Source: Kibdelosporangium banguiense
GTDB taxonomy: Bacteria > Actinomycetota > Actinomycetes > Mycobacteriales > Pseudonocardiaceae
Direction of reading: 5' to 3'
Assembly (NCBI RefSeq): GCF_017876405.1
Contig: NZ_JAGINW010000001.1
Location: 11,731,203-11,795,202, forward strand
Length of the DNA stretch: 64,000 bases
Position numbers and translations under genes: made by a program. The notes beneath the pieces were generated by a model, which saw only the letters and a program-made list of their open reading frames with translations, made no database searches and had not been told where the DNA came from. Of this stretch, positions 15,596 through 24,512 are shown one piece after another; positions within the stretch are counted from its first letter, which is position 1, and the number at the start of each line of letters is the position of its first letter.

Positions 15596-18500
15596 TCAGT
15601 AACGCCGGTCGATGATCTGGCCGTTGGCCGGGTTGTAGGTGATGTAGCCGTACTGGAAGTTGGAGCGGCGCAGGCCGTTCCAGTTGTGCTCGTCGCTTGT
15701 CGGGTAGCCGAGGTAGGACAGCTCCCAGCCGAGCGCCGCCCAGCGGTCCCTGATCAGGCCGCGTACCTCGTTGGCGCCGGTGTTCGGATGCCAGTAGACC
15801 GACCCGAACTGGAAATGATTGAACTTCCCGACCCGATCCGGTGTACCGGTCTCGTCGGTGGTCGGGTAACCCAACGGCGACAACTCCCAGCCCAGAGCCG
15901 CCCACTTCTGCTTGATCATGCCGTGGACCTCGTAGGCACCGATATTCGGATGCCAGTAGACCGACCCGAACTGGAAATGATTGAACTTCCCAATCCGATC
16001 CGGTGTACCGGTCTCGTTGGTCGTCGGGTAACCCAACGGCGACAACTCCCAGCCCAGAGCCGCCCACTTCTGCTTGATCATGCCGTGCACTTCGTAGGCA
16101 CCGATATTCGGATGCCAGTAGACCGACCCGAACTGGAAATGATTGAACTTCCCAATCCGATCCGGTGTACCGGTCTCATCGGTCGTCGGGTAGCCCACCA
16201 CCGAGCGTTCCCAGTCGAGCGACGCCCAGCGGTCGTAGATCGCGCCGTGCAGCTCATTGGCGCCCGTGGCCGGGCTCCAGTAGATGTAGCCGCGTTCGAA
16301 CGCGTTGAACCGGCCGTAGTTCCCCGTCGTGGGCAGCTCGTCCGTGGCCGGGTAGCCGTTGAAGGCCACGTTGCCCCGGGCCTGCCACTTCTCGTAGATC
16401 ATGCCGAACACCAGGCGAGCGCCGGTGGCCTGCGTCCAGTAGATCGACCGGCCGCCTTCGAACAGGTTGTAACGGCCCCGGTTGTCCGCCGACGGCGTCA
16501 GCTCGTCGGTGGTCGGCAGGCCATAGACCTGGTGGCCACCCGCGGCGAGGTACTTGGCGAGGATCTCGCCCATCACCAGGTGGACACCGGTCGCCTGGGA
16601 CCAGTAGAGCCGGCCGCCCTGGTATGTGCGCCACCGAACCTGCGCGTCGCCCTGCTCGACACCGGTCGGCGCGCCCAACACCTGCCGCAGCGCGGCTTCG
16701 CTGTTGTAGCGGCGGTCGATCGGGGTCAGGTAGTTGACCTGCAGCGTGACGTCCGCGTCCGGCACGGTCTGGGTCCGTACTCGCGGCGCGTTGTCCGACC
16801 ACCGGTCGAACGTCGCGACCTTGTCGGCCGCCGCCTCCGGCGCGATGATCGTCAGCGCACTGCCGACGGTGAACAGACCGGAGTTGATCTGTTCGTCACC
16901 GATGGTGAATTCGGCCGGGGAGTTGCTCTGCACGGTGATCCGGCGCTGCTTGGGCTTGGCCACGAACGTCTTGCTGTCCGTGGCGCCCTTGCTGTCCGTG
17001 GTGGTCGCGGTGATCTCCAGGCGGGTGTCACCGGGATGGCCCTCGAACGGCAACCGGAACGGTGTCATGTCCCTGAACTGGGTTCCTGGATGCGAATGGC
17101 AGTTCCCCGCGCCACGGCAGTGGATGACCTCGGTGGCCCACGACACCTGCAACGGGCCGTCCTCCGGGTCGGTCGCCGTGGCCGACGCCTCGATCACGTC
17201 CCCGACCGCGAACGTCCGATTCGGATCCGGCGGCTGCAACGCCAGCTCCGGCGGGTTGTTGCCCGGATACACCTGCAGGGTCTTGGACCCTGCCGCCCCC
17301 AGCGGATCGGTCACCGTCAGGGTGACCGTGAAGCTCTCCGGAGTCCCGGCGTACGTGTGGTCGACGACCGCACCGGTGCCTGTCGTGCCGTCACCGAAGT
17401 CCCAGGCGTAGGTCAGCTCGTCGCCGTTGGGGTCCGACGACTCCTCGCCGTCGAACGTGACCTGCCGCGTCGCCGGGTCGTTGCTCGCCTCGATCACGGC
17501 GGTCGGCGGATTGTTGCCCGGCGCGTACACCAGGCGGCGGATGTTGCCCGAACCGATGTCGGCGAACACGATGTCGCCTGCCGCCGGCGTGGCGGTGATC
17601 TTCACGACGCTGCCGATCTCCAGGCCGAACGGCGTGCCGAGCGGAGCCGTGACCGCGCCCGGCGACTCGAAGGGAATGGTCCACATGCGACGTGATGCGT
17701 AGTCGCCGAAGAAGTACCGGCCCTGGTACTCCGCCGGATAGTTCTTGCCCTGGTAGATCAGGCCACCGGCGACGGCCGAACCGTCGGCGCGCGGATATGT
17801 CCTCAGTGGAGCCACACCGTTGACGCCGGAACAGCCCGGCAAGTCGCCGTAGCTGGGTGTGCGCTGCGTGCCCTCCCAGCACGGCCAGCCGTACGAGTTG
17901 CCGGGGTTGAGCAGGTTGATCTCCTCGAACGTGTTCCACCCGACATCGCCGAGGATCGGCTGCTTGGTGTTCGGTTCGAGGCTGAACCGGAACGGGCTGC
18001 GGAACCCGCTCGCGTACACCTTGCTGCGCGTGGAGTTCGGGTTGCCCGGCTCGTAGAAGGGGTTCGTCGGCACGCCTGTGCCGTCAGCCTTGATGTGCAA
18101 CACCTTGCCGTGCAGATCGTTGATGTCCAACGCCCGCAGCGCGAGGGGGTCGACCGAGGTGAAAACGGCGGAATCGCCGATACTGACCCACAGTGTGCCG
18201 TCCTCGTCGGCGATCACTGTGGTCATCGGGTGGATACTGCTGCCCGCGGAGGTCTCCACGACAGTTCGTTCACTCGTCAGACCAACCGGGTTTCCGGCCC
18301 CGTCGACGCTGACTGTCCAGCGGCTCAGCCTCAGTACACCGTACTGACCCGAGCCCGGCGCGCTCCTCGCGGTGTAGATCGTCCGACTGGTCGCGTAATC
18401 CGGCGCGATCGCGACACCCAGCAGGCCCATATCGCCCGTGGTGACCACCGGGATCGTCGCGATCTGTTTGGGCGCACCGGTTTTCGGCAACCAGTTGACC

Positions 18501-18709
18501 CGGCCGTTCTTGCCCGTCGCGATCATGCTCTCGTCGGGCAGGAAGGCGAAATCGGTGAGCGGGTCCCCCGCCAGACCCGCCGGAGTGTCTTCCAGCAGAA
18601 AGCCGTTCGACAACGTGACCGCGCTCGCCACCCCGCTCGGCACTGCCACCGCAAGGCCCGCCGCGACGGCCAGAACGACCGCAGCATGAACTAAGCGTCT
18701 GATGCGCAC
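15596..18709 (-). CDS. Secreted sugar/sorbosone-dehydrogenase-like protein with PKD and LGFP repeats
   Basis: This 1037-residue protein has a signal peptide (1-30, ending GVASA). Residues about 33-395 form a GSDH-type propeller (GLLGVAIAPDY, ASGFRSPFRFS, FGDYASRRMWTIPFESPG). A PKD domain at about 400-482 carries YAWDFGDGTT, followed by a second Ig-like segment to about 585. Residues about 690-1037 hold six full LGFP repeats and a partial seventh (YW-x-P-x-TGA..GxI..KW..LGWE..GYPTxDE), which in other actinobacteria bind the cell wall. It is likely an extracellular, wall-attached PQQ-type dehydrogenase or carbohydrate-active protein. Three LGFP units are nearly identical at DNA level with a 162-bp period. 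Confidence 0.85.
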   Translation of the reverse strand: MRIRRLVHAAVVLAVAAGLAVAVPSGVASAVTLSNGFLLEDTPAGLAGDPLTDFAFLPDESMIATGKNGRVNWLPKTGAPKQIATIPVVTTGDMGLLGVAIAPDYATSRTIYTARSAPGSGQYGVLRLSRWTVSVDGAGNPVGLTSERTVVETSAGSSIHPMTTVIADEDGTLWVSIGDSAVFTSVDPLALRALDINDLHGKVLHIKADGTGVPTNPFYEPGNPNSTRSKVYASGFRSPFRFSLEPNTKQPILGDVGWNTFEEINLLNPGNSYGWPCWEGTQRTPSYGDLPGCSGVNGVAPLRTYPRADGSAVAGGLIYQGKNYPAEYQGRYFFGDYASRRMWTIPFESPGAVTAPLGTPFGLEIGSVVKITATPAAGDIVFADIGSGNIRRLVYAPGNNPPTAVIEASNDPATRQVTFDGEESSDPNGDELTYAWDFGDGTTGTGAVVDHTYAGTPESFTVTLTVTDPLGAAGSKTLQVYPGNNPPELALQPPDPNRTFAVGDVIEASATATDPEDGPLQVSWATEVIHCRGAGNCHSHPGTQFRDMTPFRLPFEGHPGDTRLEITATTTDSKGATDSKTFVAKPKQRRITVQSNSPAEFTIGDEQINSGLFTVGSALTIIAPEAAADKVATFDRWSDNAPRVRTQTVPDADVTLQVNYLTPIDRRYNSEAALRQVLGAPTGVEQGDAQVRWRTYQGGRLYWSQATGVHLVMGEILAKYLAAGGHQVYGLPTTDELTPSADNRGRYNLFEGGRSIYWTQATGARLVFGMIYEKWQARGNVAFNGYPATDELPTTGNYGRFNAFERGYIYWSPATGANELHGAIYDRWASLDWERSVVGYPTTDETGTPDRIGKFNHFQFGSVYWHPNIGAYEVHGMIKQKWAALGWELSPLGYPTTNETGTPDRIGKFNHFQFGSVYWHPNIGAYEVHGMIKQKWAALGWELSPLGYPTTDETGTPDRVGKFNHFQFGSVYWHPNTGANEVRGLIRDRWAALGWELSYLGYPTSDEHNWNGLRRSNFQYGYITYNPANGQIIDRRY
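15782..16195. repeat. 162-bp tandem repeat inside the LGFP region
   Basis: The motif ATGCCAGTAGACCGACCCGA recurs at 15788, 15950 and 16112, a 162-bp (54-codon) period, with long identical flanks. This indicates recent unit duplication within the wall-binding region rather than a CRISPR or mobile repeat. Confidence 0.85.
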
Positions 18710-18941
18710 AACAAAACACCCCGCCGTCCATCACTATCCGGACCCCCCATAGGACCGGCTCGCCTGATGCATCGGCGCAGTCCTCCACAACGTTTCACGC
18801 CGGGGCCTCCGACATGTATCGTCCACATAGGCCGGTTGGTCGGGTTTCGCGATACGCAACAGCCGCGGCCCGAGTCATAACGTGGTCTTAGGGGAATATG
18901 GGAGGTCCCGGCGGCCGGGCGGGTCGAAGATCCTGGCTGCT

Positions 18942-20345
18942 GTGAGCAGACCCGCGCGCCCCGACCGGTACGAACTTCTCAATGCCCGGGGGTTTCGCAC
19001 GAGCATCCCGCACGGGTGGGGACCGGTGGATCGGACCGTCCGTCTGGCGGATGGAGCGGCGCAAGCGGCCGCAGCGCACCGGGCCCGATTGCGGGAGGCG
19101 TTGCCCGGGGCACGAGTGGCGGTCGCGTCGGGGTGGGCGCCGGTCCGGTCCAACGACACCGGGTACGACTTCCGGCCGGACAGTGACTTCTCTTGGCTCA
19201 CAGGGTGTCATGCCGAAGGCGCCGTGCTGGTGATGTCGGCGGACGGGGACGCCGAGTTGTTCCTGCCGGAGCCGGCCGGGCCCGCGGAGACCGACTATTT
19301 CGCGAACGCGCGTGACGGCGAGCTGTGGATCGGGCCGGTTCCCGGGCCCGAGCAATGGGAGCAAGCGCTTGGTATGCGCTGCCGGCCGATCGAGTCGCTG
19401 CCAACAGCGTTACGCGGGGCGCTCCCCCGTGTGTACGCGGCCACGGGTGTCGATCCGTTGCTGGACGCGTTGGTGAGCCCGGAGAACTCCGCGGCGATCC
19501 GGCAGACACTGGCGGAGCTTCGGCGGGTCAAGGACGACTGGGAGATCGGCCAGCTGCAGTCCGCAGTGGACGCCACGGTCCAGGGCTTCGAGGACGTGGT
19601 GACGGAACTGCCGGCCGCCGTGAAGGGCGGTGGCGAACGCTGGCTACAGGGCACGTTCGACCGCCGGGCCCGTGCGGCGGGCAACGCCCCCGGTTACGCC
19701 TCGATCGTCGCTGCCGGGCCACACGCCCCCGTGCTGCACTGGACGCGCAACAACGGGCCCGTCGACCCGGACGCGCTCTTGCTGCTCGACGCCGGGGTCG
19801 AGGTGGACACCCTGTACACCGCCGACATCACCAGGACGCTGCCGGTGGCCGGCAGGTTCACCGAGGCCCAACGCCAGATCTACGACCTGGTCGAGCAGGC
19901 GACCGAAGCCGCGCTGGCCGCGGTACAGCCGGGCGTGCCGTTCCGCGCGTTCCACGAAGCGACCATGCTGGCGCTGGCCATGGGCCTGGACGGCTGGGGC
20001 ATGCTGCCGGTCTCGGTCGATGAGGCACTCAGCCCCGACGGCCAGCAGCACCGGCGCTATGTGGTCTGCGGTGTCGGCCATTTTCTCGGCTTGGACGTGC
20101 ACGACTGCGCGAACTCCAGCGCGGCGGCCTACCACTACGGCACCCTTGAGCCAGGGATGACGCTGGCCGTCGAACCAGGCCTGTACTTCCACCCCAACGA
20201 CGAGACCGTGCCACCGGAGCTACGCGGCATCGGCATCCGCATCGAGGAGAACGTCCTCGTCACACGCGACGGTAACAAGGTGCTGTCCACCGCGCTGCCC
20301 CGAAGTGCCCGCGGCCTGGAAGAGTGGGTCGCCGGCAGTCGGTGA
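18942..20345 (+). CDS. M24 family aminopeptidase P-like Xaa-Pro peptidase
   Basis: I start at the GTG at 18942 (467 residues); a GTG at 18882 would add 20 residues, including a TTA codon. Residues about 60-170 are the AMP_N domain (RSNDTGYDFRPDSDFSWLTG). The metallopeptidase domain supplies the two-metal ligands: LLLDAGVE, YTADITRT, GVGHFLGLDVHD, AVEPGLYF and RIEENVLV. The enzyme releases an N-terminal residue preceding proline in the cytoplasm. The ribosome site is weak. It is divergent from the large secreted gene. Confidence 0.9.
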   Translation: MSRPARPDRYELLNARGFRTSIPHGWGPVDRTVRLADGAAQAAAAHRARLREALPGARVAVASGWAPVRSNDTGYDFRPDSDFSWLTGCHAEGAVLVMSADGDAELFLPEPAGPAETDYFANARDGELWIGPVPGPEQWEQALGMRCRPIESLPTALRGALPRVYAATGVDPLLDALVSPENSAAIRQTLAELRRVKDDWEIGQLQSAVDATVQGFEDVVTELPAAVKGGGERWLQGTFDRRARAAGNAPGYASIVAAGPHAPVLHWTRNNGPVDPDALLLLDAGVEVDTLYTADITRTLPVAGRFTEAQRQIYDLVEQATEAALAAVQPGVPFRAFHEATMLALAMGLDGWGMLPVSVDEALSPDGQQHRRYVVCGVGHFLGLDVHDCANSSAAAYHYGTLEPGMTLAVEPGLYFHPNDETVPPELRGIGIRIEENVLVTRDGNKVLSTALPRSARGLEEWVAGSR

Positions 20346-20479
20346 CGGTCCTGGGAACCAAACGGCGTTGCCGGCCGACTACCTGATCACCCGGCGACAC
20401 CAGCCGGGTACCCGCCACAGCACGCTGGGCCGGTCCGCCTCACAGCCCACCGGTCCAGCGTCATCTGTTCCACGAGGTT

Positions 20480-20698
20480 CTACGAGCTCACGAGCCGGGC
20501 CTGCGCGCCGCCGACCGCGACCACGTCACCCAGGCGCAGCTGCCTGCCGCGGCGGTACTCACGCTCGCCGTTGACCGCGACGTCCCCCGTCTCGATCAGT
20601 TCCTTGGCATGGCTGCCGTCCTCGGCCAGACCGGCCAGTTTCAAAAACTGCCCAAGCCGGATCGAGTCGTCGCGGATGGATACGTCACGGGTGCTCAT
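20480..20698 (-). CDS. RNA-binding S4 domain protein
   Basis: This 72-residue protein consists of one S4 domain: IRLGQFLKLAGLAEDGSHAK, then ETGDVAVNGEREYRRGRQL and GDVV. It resembles the small YaaA/RqcP-like S4 proteins that bind rRNA or tRNA. It starts at the ATG at 20698; a GTG one codon earlier is also in frame. It is divergent from the chitosanase gene. Confidence 0.88.
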   Translation of the reverse strand: MSTRDVSIRDDSIRLGQFLKLAGLAEDGSHAKELIETGDVAVNGEREYRRGRQLRLGDVVAVGGAQARLVSS

Positions 20699-20755
20699 CA
20701 CGCCGGAGAATACGCCGACCGGCCGGCGGGAGCAGGACGGGTCCGGGGCAACCCG

Positions 20756-20833
20756 ACAATTCGGAAGGAATCTTGACGAATTAGGCCGGGAGCTGTTGAC
20801 TCACCGGCAGGGCCCGTGTCTGTCGGGCCCGCT
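20756..20833. promoter_or_regulatory. Inverted repeats upstream of the chitosanase gene
   Basis: AATTC and GAATT arms flank GGAAGGAATC near 20757-20782. Farther on, two GGGCCC blocks separated by 9 nt (about 20812-20832) can form a hairpin. Either could regulate the chitosanase gene that starts at 20900; no published operator is matched with confidence. Confidence 0.35.
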
Positions 20834-20899
20834 CCTTCGAGCGTGACGCCGCCCGACGCCCGGCGGAGCGAACATCCTGCCCTGCAAGGAGGATTACGC

Positions 20900-21709
20900 T
20901 TGAAACTCACGGCAAAGTGGCACAAACGGGCTGCGATAATGGTTTCCGTCGTGTGCATGGGCCTGTCGGCCACGGCAGTGACCGCGTCGGGAGCGGCGGC
21001 CGGTGGCCTGGACGACCCGGCCAAGAAGGAAATCGCGATGAAGATCGTGTCCAGCGCGGAGAACTCCTCGCTGGACTGGCGGGCCCAGTTCAAGTACATC
21101 GAGGACATCGACGACGGCCGCGGCTACACCGCGGGCATCATCGGCTTCTGCTCGGGCACGCACGACATGCTCGAGCTCGTCCAGGAGTACACCCGCCGCT
21201 CACCCAACAACATCCTGGCGAAGTACCTGCCAGCGTTGAAGAAGGTCGACGGCAGCGACTCGCACGAAGGCCTGGACCCCAACTACCCCAAGGACTGGAA
21301 GACCGCCGCGAAGGACAAGGTCTTCCAGGACTCCCAGGAGTCCGAACGCGACCGCGTGTACTTCAACCCGTCGGTCAGCCGGGCCAAGCAGGACGGACTG
21401 CGCACCCTCGGCCAGTTCATCTACTACGACGCCATCGTGATGCACGGTGACGGCTCGGACAAGACGAGCTTCACCAACATCCGCAAGCGGGCCCTGACCA
21501 AGGCGAAGCCACCGGCACAGGGCGGCGACGAGACGGCGTACCTCAACGCCTTCCTCGACGCCCGCGTATGGGCGATGAAACAGGAAGAGGCGCACTCCGA
21601 CACCAGCCGCGTGGACACCGCGCAGCGGGTGTTCCTGCGCAACAAGAACTTCGACCTCAATACGCCGTTGAACTGGAAGGTCTACGGCGACTCGTTCTCC
21701 ATCAAGTAA
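20900..21709 (+). CDS. Secreted GH46 chitosanase
   Basis: The start is a TTG at 20900, because AAGGAGG lies just before it; 269 residues follow. A signal peptide covers about 1-35 (KRAAIMVSVVCMGLSATAVTA to SGAAA). The GH46 catalytic pair is visible: Glu in VSSAENSSLDW and Asp in YIEDIDDGRGYTAGIIGF. The later YYDAIVMHGDG and ARVWAMKQEEAH segments are also typical. The enzyme is an endo-hydrolase of chitosan, acting outside the cell. A GC hairpin follows the gene. Confidence 0.93.
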   Translation: MKLTAKWHKRAAIMVSVVCMGLSATAVTASGAAAGGLDDPAKKEIAMKIVSSAENSSLDWRAQFKYIEDIDDGRGYTAGIIGFCSGTHDMLELVQEYTRRSPNNILAKYLPALKKVDGSDSHEGLDPNYPKDWKTAAKDKVFQDSQESERDRVYFNPSVSRAKQDGLRTLGQFIYYDAIVMHGDGSDKTSFTNIRKRALTKAKPPAQGGDETAYLNAFLDARVWAMKQEEAHSDTSRVDTAQRVFLRNKNFDLNTPLNWKVYGDSFSIK

Positions 21710-21723
21710 CGGGAGATCTCACC

Positions 21724-21757
21724 GGCTTCGCCGGCCCACTGTTGGACCGGCGAAGCC
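21724..21757. terminator. Hairpin between chitosanase and GAF-ANTAR genes
   Basis: GGCTTCGCCGG pairs perfectly with CCGGCGAAGCC (11 bp, 12-nt loop) in the gap between two convergent genes. It has no T tract, but hairpins of this type commonly end transcripts in actinomycetes. Confidence 0.65.
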
Positions 21758-21805
21758 TGAGCCCGTATGCCAGGCCTGCCCAAGAGGTTTCCCCTGCCGG
21801 GATTC

Positions 21806-22540
21806 TCAAACCGCGCTCGCGGGAGTGGATGCCTCGCGGACGAAGTCGACAGCGACCTGGCGCAGCTTGGTGTTGGTCTGCTGGGAGTGCGCGATCAGCC
21901 GCTCGATCGCCTGGCTGTCGTCGATCTTGTGGGTGGCCATCAGGATGCCTTTGGCCTGTTCGATGACGGCCCGCGACTGCATGGCGGCATCGAGATTCTG
22001 CGCCAGCGCCAGGGTTTCCCGGTACCGGCGGGTGGTTCTCAGCCCGAAGCCCACGATCGTGGTGTAGAGCTCCAGCAGTTTGGAGTCCGTCTCCTGGAAG
22101 CCGTGGTTGTCGAAGCCGAAGAGGTTGATGGCCCCGGTCAGGTGCTCGTCCACTCGCAGCGGTGCGGCGAGGTAGCTGCCCACGCCGAACTGCTTCGCCT
22201 GGACGACGAAACCCGGCCACAGCTCGCTCGCGGTCTCCAGCGACAACCGCATTGTCCTGCCGGTCGCCGCGGCTCGCAGGCATGGGCCGTCGCCGGCAAC
22301 GTACTGCGCCTGGTCGACTTCCAGGGCCCGTTTGTCCGTGTACGCGGCAGTTCGCGGGCCGTCGTCGTCGATGGCCGTGATGCTGGCCATGTCCGCACCC
22401 GGCACGACCCGGATCGCCTCGGCGCAGACGGCCTCGAGCATTGCCAAATCGTCCGACGTGGTTTCCAACGCGCTGGTCAGAGCCGACATCGCCGCTCTGA
22501 CCTCGTCCAAACGCTCCGCCATGGGTGCATCACCCGCCAC
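21806..22540 (-). CDS. GAF and ANTAR domain regulator
   Basis: This 244-residue protein starts at a GTG behind AGGAG. A GAF domain (about 30-165) contains GDGPCLRAAATGR and YLAAPLRVDEHLTGAINLFG. A C-terminal ANTAR domain (about 180-238) contains QSRAVIEQAKGILMATHKIDDSQAIERL and the conserved Gln in LRQVAVDFV. ANTAR proteins bind paired RNA hairpins and prevent transcription termination; the GAF domain probably senses a ligand or redox state. No target is obvious nearby. Confidence 0.9.
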   Translation of the reverse strand: MAGDAPMAERLDEVRAAMSALTSALETTSDDLAMLEAVCAEAIRVVPGADMASITAIDDDGPRTAAYTDKRALEVDQAQYVAGDGPCLRAAATGRTMRLSLETASELWPGFVVQAKQFGVGSYLAAPLRVDEHLTGAINLFGFDNHGFQETDSKLLELYTTIVGFGLRTTRRYRETLALAQNLDAAMQSRAVIEQAKGILMATHKIDDSQAIERLIAHSQQTNTKLRQVAVDFVREASTPASAV

Positions 22541-22664
22541 TGATCGCTCCTTGTGCTGCTGCAGCGGCGAGCACGACAGCAGCTCACCAAAATCCCATTT
22601 CGGTGAGCCCGCTGACTTTTCAACGAAACCCAGGTCACCTTACCGGTCGGGGACCGGCACCGGT

Positions 22665-23228
22665 TCAGCGCGGCCAGTTTGTGAGCAGGGTGTCGAGGGC
22701 GTCGAGCGCTCTGGACCATGAGGCGTCGGCCGGACGCGAGAAGCGGAATCCGCCAGCGGCCTCCAGGCTCACGTATCCGTGGAACGTGCTGTGCAGGAGA
22801 CGTACCGCGTCTGTCTCATCGGGTTCGGACAGCTTGTAGGCACGCAGGATCGCGCGTGTCAGCTCTGCGTGACGGCGTGCCGCGTGGGCAGCTGATGTCT
22901 CGGTGTCGATGTGGATCTGCATCGCGGCGTATCGCCCGGGATGCTTCCTCGCGTAGTCCCGGTAGGCGTTCGCGAAGGCCACCAGGGCGTCCTTGCCCGC
23001 GCGGCCGGCCATGGCGGTGGTGACCTTGTCGGCGAGCTCCGACAGGGCCAGTGTCGCCAGCCGGACTCTCAGATCCTGCGCGTTCTTGATATGGGAATAC
23101 AGGCTTGGGTCCTTGACGCCGAACCTGCGCGCGAGCGCCGAGACAGTCACGTTCTCGAAGCCGATCTCGTCGGCCAGTTCCGCCGCCGCCTGAGTCAGGC
23201 GTTCGGCGGTCATCCCCACTCGTGCCAT
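22665..23228 (-). CDS. TetR family transcriptional regulator (WHG-type C-terminus)
   Basis: This 187-residue regulator has an N-terminal TetR helix-turn-helix (NVTVSALARRFGVKDPSLYSHIKN, about 26-49). The C-terminal domain carries TFHGYVSLEAAGGFRF, the pattern of the WHG/TetR_C_33 group. It is divergent from the FBP gene over about 70 nt that contain CCTA/TAGG repeats, so it likely represses itself and possibly FBP. The ligand is unknown. Confidence 0.88.
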   Translation of the reverse strand: MARVGMTAERLTQAAAELADEIGFENVTVSALARRFGVKDPSLYSHIKNAQDLRVRLATLALSELADKVTTAMAGRAGKDALVAFANAYRDYARKHPGRYAAMQIHIDTETSAAHAARRHAELTRAILRAYKLSEPDETDAVRLLHSTFHGYVSLEAAGGFRFSRPADASWSRALDALDTLLTNWPR

Positions 23229-23242
23229 GGACCACCTTTCTG

Positions 23243-23277
23243 CCTAGAGCCTATATTCATTTGCCTAAGACATCTAG
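23243..23277. promoter_or_regulatory. Candidate TetR operator (CCTAGA...TCTAGG)
   Basis: Between the divergent TetR and FBP genes, TGCCTA occurs twice and CCTAGA at about 23244 is matched by its complement TCTAGG at about 23271. The AT-rich spacer contains TATATTCATT, a possible -10 region. Confidence 0.4.
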
Positions 23278-23297
23278 GAAAGTTAGCGTCGACTGTC

Positions 23298-23792
23298 ATG
23301 AAGCCAGTCACCGAGAGCGACATCCGCGCGTCGTTCGTCAACTGCACCAAGGGCGAGGCCCAGCGCCTGGCCGTACCGCGCGACCTGGCCGCGCAGCCAT
23401 GGGATGACCTGGATTTCCTCGGCTGGTGTGACCCAGGGGCGCCAGACCGCGCCTACCTCGTCACCGAATCCGGCAACGGACTCGTCGGGGTCGCGTTGCG
23501 CCGGGCCACACCACGAGCCGGGCACGTCAAACGAAGCATGTGCTCGCTCTGCCTGACCACGCACCCGGGCGACGGCGTCTCACTGATGACCGCACGCAAA
23601 GCCGGTAAAAATGGCCAGCAGGGCAACTCCGTGGGCGCCTACATCTGCAGCGACCTCGCCTGCTCGCTCTATTTGCGCGGCAAGAAGGACGCCGGCCCCG
23701 GCGCCCGCTTCCACGAGTCGCTCACAGTCGACATGCAGGTCGAACGAACCATGGCCAACCTGACCGGATTCCTGGCCAAAGTCGCCGAATAG
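23298..23792 (+). CDS. FBP domain protein (FusB-like EF-G-binding)
   Basis: This 164-residue protein reads SDIRASFVNCTKGEAQRLAVP at the N-terminus. Its C-terminal zinc finger has SMCSLCLTTH and ICSDLACSLYLRGKK, which supply the four cysteines. FusB-type proteins bind elongation factor G and free stalled post-translocation ribosomes, which gives fusidic acid resistance in staphylococci; actinobacterial members are uncharacterised. It is divergent from the TetR regulator. Confidence 0.85.
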   Translation: MKPVTESDIRASFVNCTKGEAQRLAVPRDLAAQPWDDLDFLGWCDPGAPDRAYLVTESGNGLVGVALRRATPRAGHVKRSMCSLCLTTHPGDGVSLMTARKAGKNGQQGNSVGAYICSDLACSLYLRGKKDAGPGARFHESLTVDMQVERTMANLTGFLAKVAE

Positions 23793-23873
23793 TCATCGGC
23801 TTGCGTGGACCACTCCGCGAGCCACCTGGCAGGATGGCCGGCGCACCCGGCGTGACCTGTGGAAGGAACCCCG

Positions 23874-24317
23874 ATGCCCGTCCGCTTCGAGCTGGTGATC
23901 GACTGCGCCGACCCGGACCGCCTGGCCCGCTTCTGGGCCGCCGCGCTGGGTTATCAGCTCGCGCCGCCGCCGGCCGGCTTCGCCACCTGGAACGACTTCT
24001 ACCGCGACCTCGGGATACCCGAGGAGGACCTGGACGACGGCGCGGACCGGATCAGCGACCCGGACGGCAACGGCCCGAGCATCTGGTTCCAGCAGGTCCA
24101 GGACCCCAGGGTGGTCAAGAACCGGCTGCATTTCGACATCCACGCCAGCGGCGCGCGGACCGACTCGATCGAGACCCGCCGGCAGCGTGTCGACGCCGAG
24201 GCCAACCGGCTGGCGGGCCTCGGCGCCACCATCACCGGCGCCTTGCCCAACGAGGGGCTCGACCACTACGCGGTCGGGATGAAGGACCCGGAAGGCAACG
24301 AGTTCGACATCAACTGA
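23874..24317 (+). CDS. VOC family glyoxalase-like protein
   Basis: The ATG at 23874 follows GGAAGGA, giving 147 residues; an earlier GTG at 23859 includes the ribosome site itself and is unlikely. VIDCADPDRLARFWAAALGY is the classic opening of the actinobacterial Glyoxalase_6 type. NRLHFDIHASG carries the central metal-proximal His, and MKDPEGNEFDIN the final Glu. It may be a binding or detoxifying enzyme; the substrate is unknown. Confidence 0.88.
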   Translation: MPVRFELVIDCADPDRLARFWAAALGYQLAPPPAGFATWNDFYRDLGIPEEDLDDGADRISDPDGNGPSIWFQQVQDPRVVKNRLHFDIHASGARTDSIETRRQRVDAEANRLAGLGATITGALPNEGLDHYAVGMKDPEGNEFDIN

Positions 24318-24512
24318 CGCCAATGCGGTAGCGCGTCGGTCCCTATGAGCCGGCGAGCGCGGCCTCAGCGCTGCAGGACTTCTCCAGTGGGCCCAGGTCG
24401 CGCCAGTTCAGCGACCACACTTTGACGGCGCCGCCCACACGGCGGCCCATGAGTAGTTCCACTTATGTCTGTTTGTACGATTCTTGTACGCGTCGCTGCC
24501 ATGTTGCGGCGC

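Noticed and set aside
15782..16195. Regular repeats as a possible CRISPR array
   Set aside because: The units are 162 bp, in frame with LGFP codons and have no unique spacers.
14339..17695. Open + strand frame of over 1100 codons opposite the acyl-CoA-dehydrogenase-like and secreted dehydrogenase genes
   Set aside because: It is antisense to two well-supported genes, rich in Arg/Pro/His and without any domain; a typical shadow frame of high-GC coding DNA.
24343..24450. 35-codon minus-strand frame containing VKVWSLNWRDLGPLEK
   Set aside because: Some coding-like bias, but no ribosome site, partner or family; insufficient support.
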